64,000 nucleotides of DNA from Streptomyces formicae. GTDB taxonomy: Bacteria; Actinomycetota; Actinomycetes; Streptomycetales; Streptomycetaceae. Below the pieces are notes generated by a model. The model was not told the origin of the DNA and did no database searches. It saw nothing but the letters and a program-made list of their open reading frames with translations. Positions within the stretch are counted from its first letter, which is position 1. The number at the start of each line of letters is the position of its first letter. The translations under genes and the position numbers were made by a program. Shown one piece after another: positions 55,702-63,818 of this stretch. The stretch covers positions 6,200,001-6,264,000 of the forward strand of contig NZ_CP071872.1 in the NCBI RefSeq assembly GCF_022647665.1, given 5' to 3'.

Positions 55702-56307
55702 ATGGATGCCGTACGTGTCGCGCTGCTGCGAGAGGTACTGGCCGGGACGGCGTGGCCCGACGCGGCCCGCAGGTTCGCCGGGGCGCTGCGCTCGTCCGTC
55801 GTGCCACAGGGCGGCGGACTGCTGCTGGTGGGGACCGTGGAGTACGAGCCGTGGCATCTGGCCGCGCATCTCGTGGACGAGGCCGCCTGGTCCGGGCAGC
55901 CCGAGCTGGCGCCCACCCTGGTGCGCCACCGGGTACGGGCCGGGGACCCGGCGCACCTGGCGGTCGGGCTCGGCCGGATCGCGGCGGCCGGGCGCGGCGA
56001 GACGCTGCTGGTGGTGGCGCCGCGACGGCCGGACGAGGGGCTGCTGGAGCGGGTGCACGACGCGCGGCGGTCCGGGGCGACGGTGCTGTCGCTGGACGAG
56101 GGGGACGCGGAGGTGCGGGGTCTCGCGCACGAGGCGCTGACGGTGGACGGGGCGGCGGAGGTCGACCTCGACACGGTGCAGCACCTGGTCAGCGCGGCGG
56201 CGGGCGAGAACACACTGCCGGTCGCGCCGCGGGGGCGGCGGCGTTTCCGGGACCGCCTGTCGCGCCTCGCGGACCATCTGACGGCGCCACCGCCGGCGCG
56301 CTGGTAG
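55702..56307 (+). CDS. Protein of unknown function, Rossmann/SIS-like pattern
   Basis: A 201-aa soluble protein. Alternating strands and helices, GGGLLLVGTVEYEPWHLAAH, ETLLVVAPRRPDEGLLERVH and GATVLSLDEGDAEVRGLAHE, followed by a basic C-terminus GRRRFRDRLSRLADHL. The pattern of a small-domain sugar isomerase or similar fold is possible, but I cannot assign it. ATG 55702 has only a weak ribosome site. Followed by an MFS gene after 82 bp. Confidence 0.6.
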   Translation: MDAVRVALLREVLAGTAWPDAARRFAGALRSSVVPQGGGLLLVGTVEYEPWHLAAHLVDEAAWSGQPELAPTLVRHRVRAGDPAHLAVGLGRIAAAGRGETLLVVAPRRPDEGLLERVHDARRSGATVLSLDEGDAEVRGLAHEALTVDGAAEVDLDTVQHLVSAAAGENTLPVAPRGRRRFRDRLSRLADHLTAPPPARW

Positions 56308-56389
56308 ACGGCGGCCCGTGGGGGCTTGCCGCCCCGGATCGCCGAAAATCGGTTGTCGGGGGCGGGAGCGGCACCGAGCATGGGCGCTC

Positions 56390-57673
56390 GTGGGATCACG
56401 ACTGCGCCGCGCGCTGCTGCCCGACCTCTCCCCCTGGCGGTCGTCGCGGGACTTCCGGCTGCTGTGGGGCCAGGGACTCGTCACGTACTTCAGCAGCTTC
56501 ATGGCGATGGTGGCGCTGCCCCTGCAGATCAAGGAGCTGACCGGTTCGCCGTTCGCGGTCGGTGCCATGGGCGCCGTGGAGCTCGTGCCGCTGGTGGTGT
56601 TCGGGCTGTACGGCGGGGCGCTGGCCGACGCCGTGGACCGGCGCAAGGTGCTGCTGCTCAGCGAGGCCGGCATGGGCGTGATGGCCGGCGTCCTGCTGGT
56701 CAACGCGATGCTCCCGGAGCCGCTGCTGTGGCCGCTCTATCTGGTCGCCGCCGGGGTGTCGGGGCTCGCCGGGCTCCAGCGTCCGGCGCTGGACTCGCTG
56801 CTGGCCCGGATCGTGCCGCACGACCAGCAGACCGCCGCGGCCGCGCTCAACGCGCTGCGCTGGCAGCTCGGCGCGATCGCGGGGCCCGCACTGGCCGGTC
56901 TGGTCGTGGCCTACGCGGGCCATGCGACGGCGTACGCGACGACGGTCGCCGGGTTCGTCGTCTCGGTGCTGCTCTGTTCCCGGCTCGCCCCCGCGCCGCC
57001 CACGCACGACGCGGACAAGCCGTCGCTGCGGGGGATCGCGGAGGGCGCCCGGTACGCATGGAGCCGGCCGGTGCTGCTCGGTACGTACGCCGTCGACCTG
57101 GCCGCGATGTTCTTCGCGTTCCCCAACACGATCTTCCCGTTCCTCGCGGACGAACTGGACGCGCAGTGGTCGCTGGGGCTGATGTACGCGGCGGGGACGG
57201 CCGGCTCCCTGCTGCTGAGCCTGACCAGCGGCTGGACCACGCGGGTGCGGCGCCACGGGCTGTTCGTCGTGTTCGGCGCCGCGGCCTGGGGGCTGGCGAT
57301 CGCGGCGGCGGGCTGGTTCACGGACATCTGGCTGGTGCTGCTGTGCCTCGCGGTCGCAGGGGCGGGCGACATGCTCAGCGGCCTCGGCCGGGCCACGATC
57401 TGGAACCAGACGATCCCCGAGTCGCTGCGCGGCCGTCTCGCGGGCATCGAGGTGCTGTCGTACAGCGTGGGCCCGCAGCTGGGCCAGGTCCGCGCGGGCG
57501 CGATGGCGGGCTGGACCGGCACCCGAGCGGCGTTCTGGAGCGGCGGGCTGGCCTGCGTGGCCTCGGTCGGGCTGCTGACCGCGGTGCTGCCGAAGCTCGT
57601 CACGTACGACGCGGAGACGGACGAGGACGCCCTGCGCCGCCGCGCCCAGAAGGAGGCGGCGGCCGGCCTCTGA
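56390..57673 (+). CDS. MFS transporter, enterobactin-exporter (EntS)-like
   Basis: About 427 aa with 10-12 spans: FRLLWGQGLVTYFSSFMAMV, PLVVFGLYGGALADAVDRRK (motif A), LNALRWQLGAIAGPALAGLV and SGLGRATIWNQTIPESLRGR are typical of the EntS/MFS_3 exporter family. Transported compound unknown; a siderophore link is possible since an iron island lies 1.3 kb away but is not shown. Start is unsure: GTG 56390 (giving VGSRLRRALLPDLSPWRSSR) fits the family; GTG 56318 would add 24 residues. Confidence 0.85.
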   Translation: MGSRLRRALLPDLSPWRSSRDFRLLWGQGLVTYFSSFMAMVALPLQIKELTGSPFAVGAMGAVELVPLVVFGLYGGALADAVDRRKVLLLSEAGMGVMAGVLLVNAMLPEPLLWPLYLVAAGVSGLAGLQRPALDSLLARIVPHDQQTAAAALNALRWQLGAIAGPALAGLVVAYAGHATAYATTVAGFVVSVLLCSRLAPAPPTHDADKPSLRGIAEGARYAWSRPVLLGTYAVDLAAMFFAFPNTIFPFLADELDAQWSLGLMYAAGTAGSLLLSLTSGWTTRVRRHGLFVVFGAAAWGLAIAAAGWFTDIWLVLLCLAVAGAGDMLSGLGRATIWNQTIPESLRGRLAGIEVLSYSVGPQLGQVRAGAMAGWTGTRAAFWSGGLACVASVGLLTAVLPKLVTYDAETDEDALRRRAQKEAAAGL

Positions 57674-57721
57674 CCCGCCGCGTGGGGCTAGGCCGGCCAC
57701 TGGCCCACCGCCGCCCGGGCC

Positions 57722-57952
57722 TCAGTCCTCCCGGTCCCCGCCCCGTGGCGCGTCGTGCCATCGGGGGTCGTTCTCCCACTCCAGGTTCCGCTCACGCGCC
57801 GTCTCCATCGCGTGCTCGGCCTCCGCACGGGTGGCGTACGGGCCGAAGCGGTCCTTGGCGGGGCACTCGGGGCCCTCTTCGACCTTCTTGTGCTCCAGGC
57901 AGTAGTACCACTCGCCCGGCTTGCCCACGGTGCGCTTCTTGAACAGGGCCAT
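57722..57952 (-). CDS. Small conserved hydrophilic protein
   Basis: A 76-aa protein, MALFKKRTVGKPGEWYYCLE, with VEEGPECPAKDRFGPYATRA and EAEHAMETARERNLEWENDP. The two Cys (YYCLEHKKVEEGPEC) may bind metal or form a disulfide. It is familiar as a conserved Streptomyces protein but without known function. It is divergent from map, 57 bp between starts. Confidence 0.75.
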   Translation of the reverse strand: MALFKKRTVGKPGEWYYCLEHKKVEEGPECPAKDRFGPYATRAEAEHAMETARERNLEWENDPRWHDAPRGGDRED

Positions 57953-57997
57953 CGTCGGCTCCTTCCTCTGACGCCATGCTGCCCCACGGGGCCTCGA

Positions 57998-58003
57998 TAG
58001 ACT
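57998..58003 (+). promoter_or_regulatory. -10 box for leaderless map transcript
   Basis: TAGACT ends 6 bp before ATG 58010, with no ribosome site before the start codon. Confidence 0.45.
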
Positions 58004-58009
58004 CGCCGC

Positions 58010-58867
58010 ATGTCTGGCCAGTCACTGCTCGTACCAGGGGAGCTCTCTCCCACCCGCTCCGTTCCCGGAAACATCCGGCGCCCCGAATACGTCGGGAAGC
58101 CCGCGCCGACGCCGTACACCGGGCCGGAGATCCAGAACGCCGAGACGATCGAGAGCATGCGCATCGCGGGCCGTATCGCCGCACAGGCGATGGCGGAGGC
58201 GGCGAAGCTGATCGCGCCCGGCGTGACGACCGACGAACTGGACCGCGTGGCGCACGAGTTCATGTGCGACCACGGGGCGTACCCGTCGACGCTCGGCTAC
58301 CGGGGCTTCCCGAAGTCGCTGTGCTCCTCGGTCAACGAGGTCATCTGCCACGGGATCCCCGACTCGACCGTGCTGCGCGACGGCGACATCGTCAACCTGG
58401 ACGTCACCGCGTACATCAACGGCGTGCACGGCGACAACAACGCCACCTACCTCTGCGGTGACGTGGACGAGGAGTCGAGGCTCCTGGTGGAGCGGACGCG
58501 GGAGGCGCTCAACCGGGCCGTCAAGGCGGTCAGGCCGGGCCGCCAGGTCAATGTCATCGGGCGGGTCATCGAGTCGTACGCGAAGCGCTTCGGCTACGGC
58601 GTCGTGCGTGACTTCACCGGGCACGGCATCAATGCGTCGTTCCACTCGGGGCTGATCATCCCGCATTACGACAGCCCGCACGCGACCACCGTCATGCAGC
58701 CGGGGATGACCTTCACGATCGAGCCGATGCTGACGCTCGGCACGCACGAGTACGACATGTGGGACGACGGCTGGACCGTCGTGACGAAGGACCGGAAGCG
58801 GACCGCGCAGTTCGAGCACACGCTGGTGGTGACGGAGAGCGGGGCGGACATTCTCACGTTGCCCTGA
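58010..58867 (+). CDS. map: Type I methionine aminopeptidase with N-terminal extension
   Basis: A 285-aa metalloprotease that removes the initiator Met. The five metal ligands are in place: LDVTAYINGVHGDNNATY (two Asp, about 130 and 141), DFTGHGINASFH (His, about 205), FTIEPMLTLG (Glu, about 238) and QFEHTLVVT (Glu, about 269). A 40-residue N-terminal extension with RRPEYVGKPAPTPYTGPEI is like the proline-rich extension of actinobacterial type 1c enzymes. Translation appears leaderless. Confidence 0.95.
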   Translation: MSGQSLLVPGELSPTRSVPGNIRRPEYVGKPAPTPYTGPEIQNAETIESMRIAGRIAAQAMAEAAKLIAPGVTTDELDRVAHEFMCDHGAYPSTLGYRGFPKSLCSSVNEVICHGIPDSTVLRDGDIVNLDVTAYINGVHGDNNATYLCGDVDEESRLLVERTREALNRAVKAVRPGRQVNVIGRVIESYAKRFGYGVVRDFTGHGINASFHSGLIIPHYDSPHATTVMQPGMTFTIEPMLTLGTHEYDMWDDGWTVVTKDRKRTAQFEHTLVVTESGADILTLP

Positions 58868-58915
58868 CGTGGATCGCGGGTAGCGTTTTTACCGACAGGT
58901 CGTCGGGAACCATTG

Positions 58916-58933
58916 ACTTAGGTAAGCCTAAGT
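58916..58933 (+). promoter_or_regulatory. Iron box (DmdR1/IdeR operator) upstream of heme oxygenase
   Basis: ACTTAGG-TAAG-CCTAAGT, perfect 7-bp arms, containing TTAGG...CCTAA of the actinobacterial iron box. It overlaps a TTGACT -35 box (58913-58918) and lies 55 bp before the start codon. Predicts repression when iron is plentiful. Confidence 0.75.
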
Positions 58934-58987
58934 AGCAGGATCCTAGTGGTTCCCGTCCCCATCGGTCTCGGTTCCCGGAGGTCCGCC

Positions 58988-59647
58988 TTGGACACGCTGG
59001 ACACGCCCTTCTCCACCCTGATCCGCGTCGCGTCGCACGAGCAGCACACCGAGGCCGAGACCTCGACCTTCATGAGCGACCTGCTCGGGGGCCGGCTGGG
59101 CGTCGAGGCGTACGCGCGCTACACGGAGCAGCTCTGGTTCGTGTACCGGGCGCTGGAGGACGCCGCCGGGTCGCTCCGGGACGACCCCGTCGCCGGGCCC
59201 TTCATACAGCCGGAGCTGTTCCGGACGCCCGAGCTGGAGCGCGATCTGGCGCATCTGCGGGGCGCGGAGTGGCGCGACGGGCTGCGGCCGCTGCCCGCCA
59301 CCACGGCGTACGCGGCGCGGGTCGGGGAATGCGCCCGCAGCTGGCCCGCCGGCTATGTGGCCCACCACTACACCCGGTATCTCGGCGACCTCTCCGGCGG
59401 GCAGATCATCCGCGACAAGGCGGAGCGGACCTGGGGCTTCGCCCGCAAGGGCGACGGCGTCCGGTTCTACGTCTTCGAGCGGATCGCCAACCCGGCGGCG
59501 TTCAAGCGGGGTTACCGGGAGCTGCTGGACCGGGTGAACGCGGACGACCTGGAGAAGCAGCGGATCATCGACGAGTGCAAGCGGGCCTTCGACTTCAACG
59601 GGGCCGTGTTCCGGGAGCTGGGAGCGGAGTTCCCGCTCAGCGCCTGA
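58988..59647 (+). CDS. hmuO: Biliverdin-producing heme oxygenase HmuO
   Basis: A 219-aa cytoplasmic enzyme that opens heme to biliverdin, CO and Fe2+. From TTG 58988, GGAGG stands 6 bp upstream and the heme-binding His falls at residue 20 (SHEQHTEAE), matching C. diphtheriae HmuO His20; upstream in-frame starts lack such a site. The distal helix YLGDLSGGQIIRDKAERTWG holds the flexible glycines. STFMSDLLGGRLGVEAYARY and FERIANPAAFKRGYRELLD complete the family pattern. An iron box lies upstream; HtaA genes are 0.9 kb away. Confidence 0.95.
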   Translation: MDTLDTPFSTLIRVASHEQHTEAETSTFMSDLLGGRLGVEAYARYTEQLWFVYRALEDAAGSLRDDPVAGPFIQPELFRTPELERDLAHLRGAEWRDGLRPLPATTAYAARVGECARSWPAGYVAHHYTRYLGDLSGGQIIRDKAERTWGFARKGDGVRFYVFERIANPAAFKRGYRELLDRVNADDLEKQRIIDECKRAFDFNGAVFRELGAEFPLSA

Positions 59648-59689
59648 GCCCGCCCGACGGCGCGTGCGGGCGCCACCGTCACACCACCG

Positions 59690-60391
59690 TCATACGAGGC
59701 GTACGCGGCCGCCGACCTCGATCGTGCCGTCGGGGCCGGGGGCCGTGAGGATCTGCGACCCGCGGCCCTGGACGATGTTCAGGGCCCGGTCCAGCCGTGC
59801 GGTGAGCAGCAGCGCCGCCGCGCCCGTCGCCTCGTCCTCGTCGATGCCGTCGCCGCGCCCGGGGAACGCCCGCGCCCGGATCCGGCCACCGGCCTCGTCC
59901 TCCCAGGCCCAGGCATAACTCCTCCCCCACAGCCCTTCGGGCGTGGGAGGTACCCCCATCTCGCTTCGCTCGCCCGGCTCCGGCACGTCGAGCTCCTCGA
60001 CCTCCGCGGCCGACGCGTACTGCCGCAGGGTGCGCGGCGGCGCCCACTCGGCACGCGCGGTGATCCAGGTGAACTCGCCGTCCTGGCGCACCCACACCTC
60101 GCCCGCGGGCGGATGCACGACCTCCAGATCGAGCAGCCAGGCGACGCCGACGAGCGGATGCCCGGCGAACGGCAGCCGCGCGCCCGGGGTGTGGATGTCG
60201 ACGACACCCCGCTCGGGGTCGTCGACGAACACGGTCTCGCTGAAGCCGAGTTCGCGGGCCAGCGCCTGCCGCGACGCCTGGTCGGGGTGGGCACGTCCGT
60301 CGCGTACGACGCCGAGCGCGTTGCCATGGCGGCCGTCGGGGCCGCAGAAGACGCGCAGGACGTCGATGCCGTGGGGTGGTTCTGCACTCAC
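59690..60391 (-). CDS. PhzF family isomerase-like protein with in-frame repeat insertion
   Basis: A 233-aa member of the PhzF/diaminopimelate epimerase fold: IDVLRVFCGPDGRHGNALGV, ELGFSETVFVDD (catalytic Glu in SET), LPFAGHPLVGVAWLL (FAGHP motif) and IDEDEATGAAALLL. The natural reaction is unknown. Residues around MGVPPTPEGLWG are encoded by a 36-bp palindromic repeat (59922-59957), evidently inserted in frame. Length is a little under the usual 260-280. GTG start 60391 has only a distant GAGGTG. It interrupts the heme island between hmuO and the htaA genes. Confidence 0.8.
   Translation of the reverse strand: MSAEPPHGIDVLRVFCGPDGRHGNALGVVRDGRAHPDQASRQALARELGFSETVFVDDPERGVVDIHTPGARLPFAGHPLVGVAWLLDLEVVHPPAGEVWVRQDGEFTWITARAEWAPPRTLRQYASAAEVEELDVPEPGERSEMGVPPTPEGLWGRSYAWAWEDEAGGRIRARAFPGRGDGIDEDEATGAAALLLTARLDRALNIVQGRGSQILTAPGPDGTIEVGGRVRLV
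59922..59957. repeat. 36-bp palindromic repeat inserted in frame in PhzF-like gene
   Basis: CTCCCCCACAGCCCTTCGGG followed by CGTGGGAGGTACCCCC, matching 34142-34177 at 31 of 36 positions by eye. The following TCGCTTCGCTCG may belong to the insertion. Encodes the extra MGVPPTPEGLWG segment. Confidence 0.8.
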
Positions 60392-60446
60392 GCGGGCATT
60401 CAAGCACCTCTTGACGGCGGGGAGGCGACGGGGAAGCGGCCCTGAA

Positions 60447-60497
60447 GCGGCAGGGCCGCACCCGTGACCGTGGCGGTCGCGGGTGCAGCCCTGCCGC
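60447..60497 (-). terminator. Long hairpin terminator after htaA operon
   Basis: GCGGCAGGGC (60447-60456) pairs with GCCCTGCCGC (60488-60497) and, nested, GCACCCG with CGGGTGC. It starts 13 bp beyond the stop at 60510 and isolates the PhzF-like gene. Confidence 0.8.
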
Positions 60498-60509
60498 ACG
60501 GGGTCCGGG

Positions 60510-62087
60510 TCAGGACTGCGGGGCGGACTGCCGGCGGCGCACCGCGACGACCACGCCCGCACCGGCCGCGGCGACGGCACCCGACGCGGCGAGGAGGGCG
60601 CCCGCGGGGAGGTCGGAGCCGGTGGAGGCCAGGCTGCCGCCGCCGACGGAGCCGCCGACCGTACCGCCGCCGGCGGTGCCTGCGGTGGTGCCTCCGGTGC
60701 TGCCGCCGGAGGCCGAGCCGCCCGTGCCGCCGCCGGTCGATCCACCGGTGCCGCCGGGCAGTTCGGCGTCCTCGTCGAGGGCGACGGACAACGACACCTT
60801 GTCGAGCTCGGTGCCCGCCTCGTAGAAGCCCGCGAACGCCTGCGCGCCGTCGGCCGTCAGGCCGGCCGGGACGTCGCGCAGGGTGACGACGCCGTCCTTC
60901 GCGCTGAGCTTGCCGTCCGGCAGATCGAGCGAGGCGAGCGGAAGGTCCTCGAAGGTGGAGACCTTGTGGGTCTCGCGGTCCTTGCTGGACACGTCGGCGA
61001 CGAGGGTGCCCTTGCCGTTCTTCACCCGGGCCTGCAGACCGCTGAGCTTCAGGTCCAGCACGTACGTGCCGTCGGCCTCCTTGTGGCCGAGGAAGCGGAC
61101 CGAGCCGTCGAACTCCGCCGACAGGTTCTGCTCTGCGGCGTCGAACGAGCCGTCGGCCTTCGTGAAGCGGTAGATCTCGCCGTTCTTGACGGCGCCGTCG
61201 GCGAGTTCGACCTTGCCGCCCGCGATCGGGCCGACCACGTACGTACGGAAGGACTCCTTGAGGCCCCAGTCGAGGTTGCCGTCGACGATCGTGCCGTCGG
61301 CGGGCGCGGACGGGGTGGTGGACGGGTCGCCCGTCGAGGACGAGGACGAGGGGGACAGGCCGCCGGTCGGCGACGGCGAGGAGGTCGGGTCTCCCGTGGG
61401 CGACGGGGACGAGGACGGGTCGTCGGTCGGCGAGGGGGAGGGCGCGGCCGCCTTGACCGAGAGCGTCGCCGGGTCGAGCGCGGTGCCCGCCTCGTAGAAG
61501 CCGGCGAACGCCTCGGCGCCGTCGGCGGTCAGCTCGGCCGGGATGTTCGCGAGAACCGTCGCGCCGCCCTCGCCCCGGCCGGGCGTGATGCCCGTGAGGT
61601 CGAGGTCCGCGATGACGGCGTCGTCCTTGGTGACGACCGTGCCGTCCATCTTCTTGCTCGTGAAGTCGGCGGTGATGGTGCCCGAGGTGGTCCCGGTGGC
61701 GACCTTGATGTCACCCACCTTCACGTCCAGGATGCCGCCGTGGCCCAGGAAGTGGACGCTGCCCCTGAAGGCCGTGTCGGAGGCGTGCGTGGCGGTGTCG
61801 TAGGTGCCCTTGGCGCCGGTGAAGGTGAAGGCGCCGTTGTTCGCGGCCTGCGTGGCCCCGTCCGCGACGGTGACGGAGCCGTGGGCGATGGGGCCGGCGA
61901 CGTACTTGCGGAAGGACTCCTTGAGCCCCCAGTCGAGCGTGCCGTCCACGATCTCCAGCTTCGGCGCGGCGGCCGGGGCGGCGGAGCCGGCGGCGAGTGC
62001 CGGGAGGGCGGCGAATCCGGTGGCGCCGAGGGCGACCGCAGTCGCTATGACGGCACCGAGTGCGACGGGGCGGCGTACTACTGCCAT
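60510..62087 (-). CDS. Cell-wall HtaA-domain heme-binding protein with LAxTG sorting signal
   Basis: A 525-aa exported protein. A signal peptide (to LPALAAG, about 34) is followed by two HtaA domains, each starting DWGLKESFR and ending in FAGFYEAGT (about 45-215 and 285-440), separated by a Ser/Pro/Thr-rich repeat linker. Then come a Gly/Ser-rich stalk and a C-terminal sorting signal: LASTG, a hydrophobic span and RRRQS. This is the LAxTG type used by class E sortase, so it should be linked to peptidoglycan. HtaA domains bind heme in corynebacteria. AAGGAG precedes ATG 62087. Second gene of the operon. Confidence 0.9.
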   Translation of the reverse strand: MAVVRRPVALGAVIATAVALGATGFAALPALAAGSAAPAAAPKLEIVDGTLDWGLKESFRKYVAGPIAHGSVTVADGATQAANNGAFTFTGAKGTYDTATHASDTAFRGSVHFLGHGGILDVKVGDIKVATGTTSGTITADFTSKKMDGTVVTKDDAVIADLDLTGITPGRGEGGATVLANIPAELTADGAEAFAGFYEAGTALDPATLSVKAAAPSPSPTDDPSSSPSPTGDPTSSPSPTGGLSPSSSSSTGDPSTTPSAPADGTIVDGNLDWGLKESFRTYVVGPIAGGKVELADGAVKNGEIYRFTKADGSFDAAEQNLSAEFDGSVRFLGHKEADGTYVLDLKLSGLQARVKNGKGTLVADVSSKDRETHKVSTFEDLPLASLDLPDGKLSAKDGVVTLRDVPAGLTADGAQAFAGFYEAGTELDKVSLSVALDEDAELPGGTGGSTGGGTGGSASGGSTGGTTAGTAGGGTVGGSVGGGSLASTGSDLPAGALLAASGAVAAAGAGVVVAVRRRQSAPQS

Positions 62088-62133
62088 GGTCGGGGGTCTC
62101 CTTGGTCTCTGATACGGGGGTGGGGTGGGGGGA

Positions 62134-63618
62134 TCAGTTCTCGTCGTCGGCGGCGACGGCCGGGTCGGGGCCGTCGGAGGCGGACGGAGAACCAGCGGCG
62201 TGCGCGCGGCGCCGCCGCAGGGCGACGTAGACCGCGGCGGCCGCGACGACGAGCAGGGCCGCGCCGGCCGCCGTGTACGTCCCCGCGTGGGAGGACGTCG
62301 TGGACGGGGCGGTGGCGTCCGTCTGCCCGGTGGGGTCCCCGGCGGGCTTGTCCGCCGTCGGCGACGCGGACGCGGTCGGCTCGCTGCCCAGGTCGGGCAG
62401 GGCCGGCAGCTGCGCCTTGTCGTCGACGGTGACGGCGAGCGAGACCGGATCCATCTCCGTGCCCGCCTTGTAGAGGGAGTTGAGGGCCTTGGAGCCGCCC
62501 TCGGTCAGGGTCGCCGGGGCCTCGGCGAGCCGTGCGAGGCCGCTCTTGGGCGCGAAGTCCTCGGCCACAAAGGTGATCAGGGGCACGGCCTTGGTGGTGG
62601 CGCCCGCGCTGGTGACGTCGGCGCTCAGGGTGCCTTTGCCCTTCTCGACGCGGACGGAGACCTTGCCGAGGGTCAGGTCGAGGTCCTTGCCGGTGAAGCG
62701 CACTCTGCCCGCGAAGTCGGCGTCGAGGGTCTGCTTCTTCGGATCGTAGGAGCCCTTGCCCCGGGGGAAGCGGAACAGCGCGCCGCCGTCCTGGGCGCCG
62801 TCGGCGAGGGTCCACTCGCCCTGCGCGATCGAGCCGGTGACGTACTCGCGGAAGGTGCGTCGCACGCCCCAGTCGACGGCCGCGTCACGGAACGCGCCCG
62901 CGCCCTTCCTCCCGTCCTGCCCGTCCTTCCCGTCCTTCCCGCTTGCGTCGTCCGACGCGGAGGGGGACGGGATGGCGGAGGGGGTCCGCGCGGCGGCCGC
63001 GACGTCGACGGAGAGGCTCACCGGGTCGAGCGGGGTGCCGGCCGTGTAGTAGCCGGCGAACGCGGTGGCGCCCTGGGTGGTCAGCGTCGCGGGCACATCG
63101 GCCAGCGAGACCGGGCTGCCGCCGCCGCGCATGTCGATGCCGGAGAGGTTCAGGTCGGCGAACGCGACCTGGTTGTAGGTCGTGAGTTTGCCGGTGCCCT
63201 TGGCCTTGCTGACCATGTCGACGTGGATCGTGCCCCGTCCGCCGGAGATCCGGACGGTGGGGCGGCTGATGCTCAGGTCGAGCTGGTGGGTGCCGTCGGG
63301 CTTCTTGTGGCCGGTGAAGTGGACGCCGCCGGAGAAGCCGGAGCGGAACGCGCCGGTCCCCGGGTCGTACGAGCCCGTGGCCGAGTGGAAGCGGAACTGG
63401 CTGCCGCCCACCGTCGCGGCGCCGCCGGTCAGACGCCAACTGCCGTTCGCTATGGGCCCGGTGATGTAGCTCTGGAACGAGGCTTTGATGCCCCAGTCGA
63501 GCCTGCCGCCCTGCACCGTCCGGCTCTCCGCGTGGGCCGCGGTGGCGGGCAGCAGGGCGCCGGCGAGCGCCGCGAGAAGCATCACGGCGAAGGCGCGGAC
63601 CGGTCTGAAGGGCAGCAT
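62134..63618 (-). CDS. HtaA-domain heme-binding protein, membrane-anchored
   Basis: A 494-aa exported protein. Signal peptide to about residue 31 (TAAHAES), two HtaA domains (DWGIKASFQSYITGPI at about 40 and DWGVRRTFREYVTGSI at about 250), a short collagen-like Gly-X-Y stretch GKDGKDGQDGRKG between them, and a C-terminal Thr/Pro-rich region, one span (YTAAGAALLVVAAAAVYVAL) and a charged tail. There is no LPxTG/LAxTG, so it is a membrane-tethered partner of the sortase-anchored protein downstream (46 bp). GGAGTGA precedes ATG 63618. An iron box lies 58 bp upstream. Confidence 0.9.
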   Translation of the reverse strand: MLPFRPVRAFAVMLLAALAGALLPATAAHAESRTVQGGRLDWGIKASFQSYITGPIANGSWRLTGGAATVGGSQFRFHSATGSYDPGTGAFRSGFSGGVHFTGHKKPDGTHQLDLSISRPTVRISGGRGTIHVDMVSKAKGTGKLTTYNQVAFADLNLSGIDMRGGGSPVSLADVPATLTTQGATAFAGYYTAGTPLDPVSLSVDVAAAARTPSAIPSPSASDDASGKDGKDGQDGRKGAGAFRDAAVDWGVRRTFREYVTGSIAQGEWTLADGAQDGGALFRFPRGKGSYDPKKQTLDADFAGRVRFTGKDLDLTLGKVSVRVEKGKGTLSADVTSAGATTKAVPLITFVAEDFAPKSGLARLAEAPATLTEGGSKALNSLYKAGTEMDPVSLAVTVDDKAQLPALPDLGSEPTASASPTADKPAGDPTGQTDATAPSTTSSHAGTYTAAGAALLVVAAAAVYVALRRRRAHAAGSPSASDGPDPAVAADDEN

Positions 63619-63675
63619 GAGGTCACTCCGGACGAGAAGGAAAGCAGGGGCCGAACCAGGCCCGGACCTGGAAAG

Positions 63676-63694
63676 TAAAGTAAGGCTAACCTAA
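63676..63694. promoter_or_regulatory. Iron box between htaA operon and heme-uptake lipoprotein gene
   Basis: Minus-strand TTAGGTTAGCCTTACTTTA matches the consensus TTAGGTTAGGCTAACCTAA at 15 of 19 positions. It lies between divergent genes and should control both by DmdR1/IdeR. Confidence 0.75.
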
Positions 63695-63818
63695 GCTACT
63701 CGCAGCCCGTGCCGGAACCCTTCCTCCACAGGAAGCTCGGACGACCCGCACACGGTCAACCGCGAATCGCCTCAAACAGCATGTCGGAGGATCACATCCG
63801 GCATCAGGGACAGACAGG

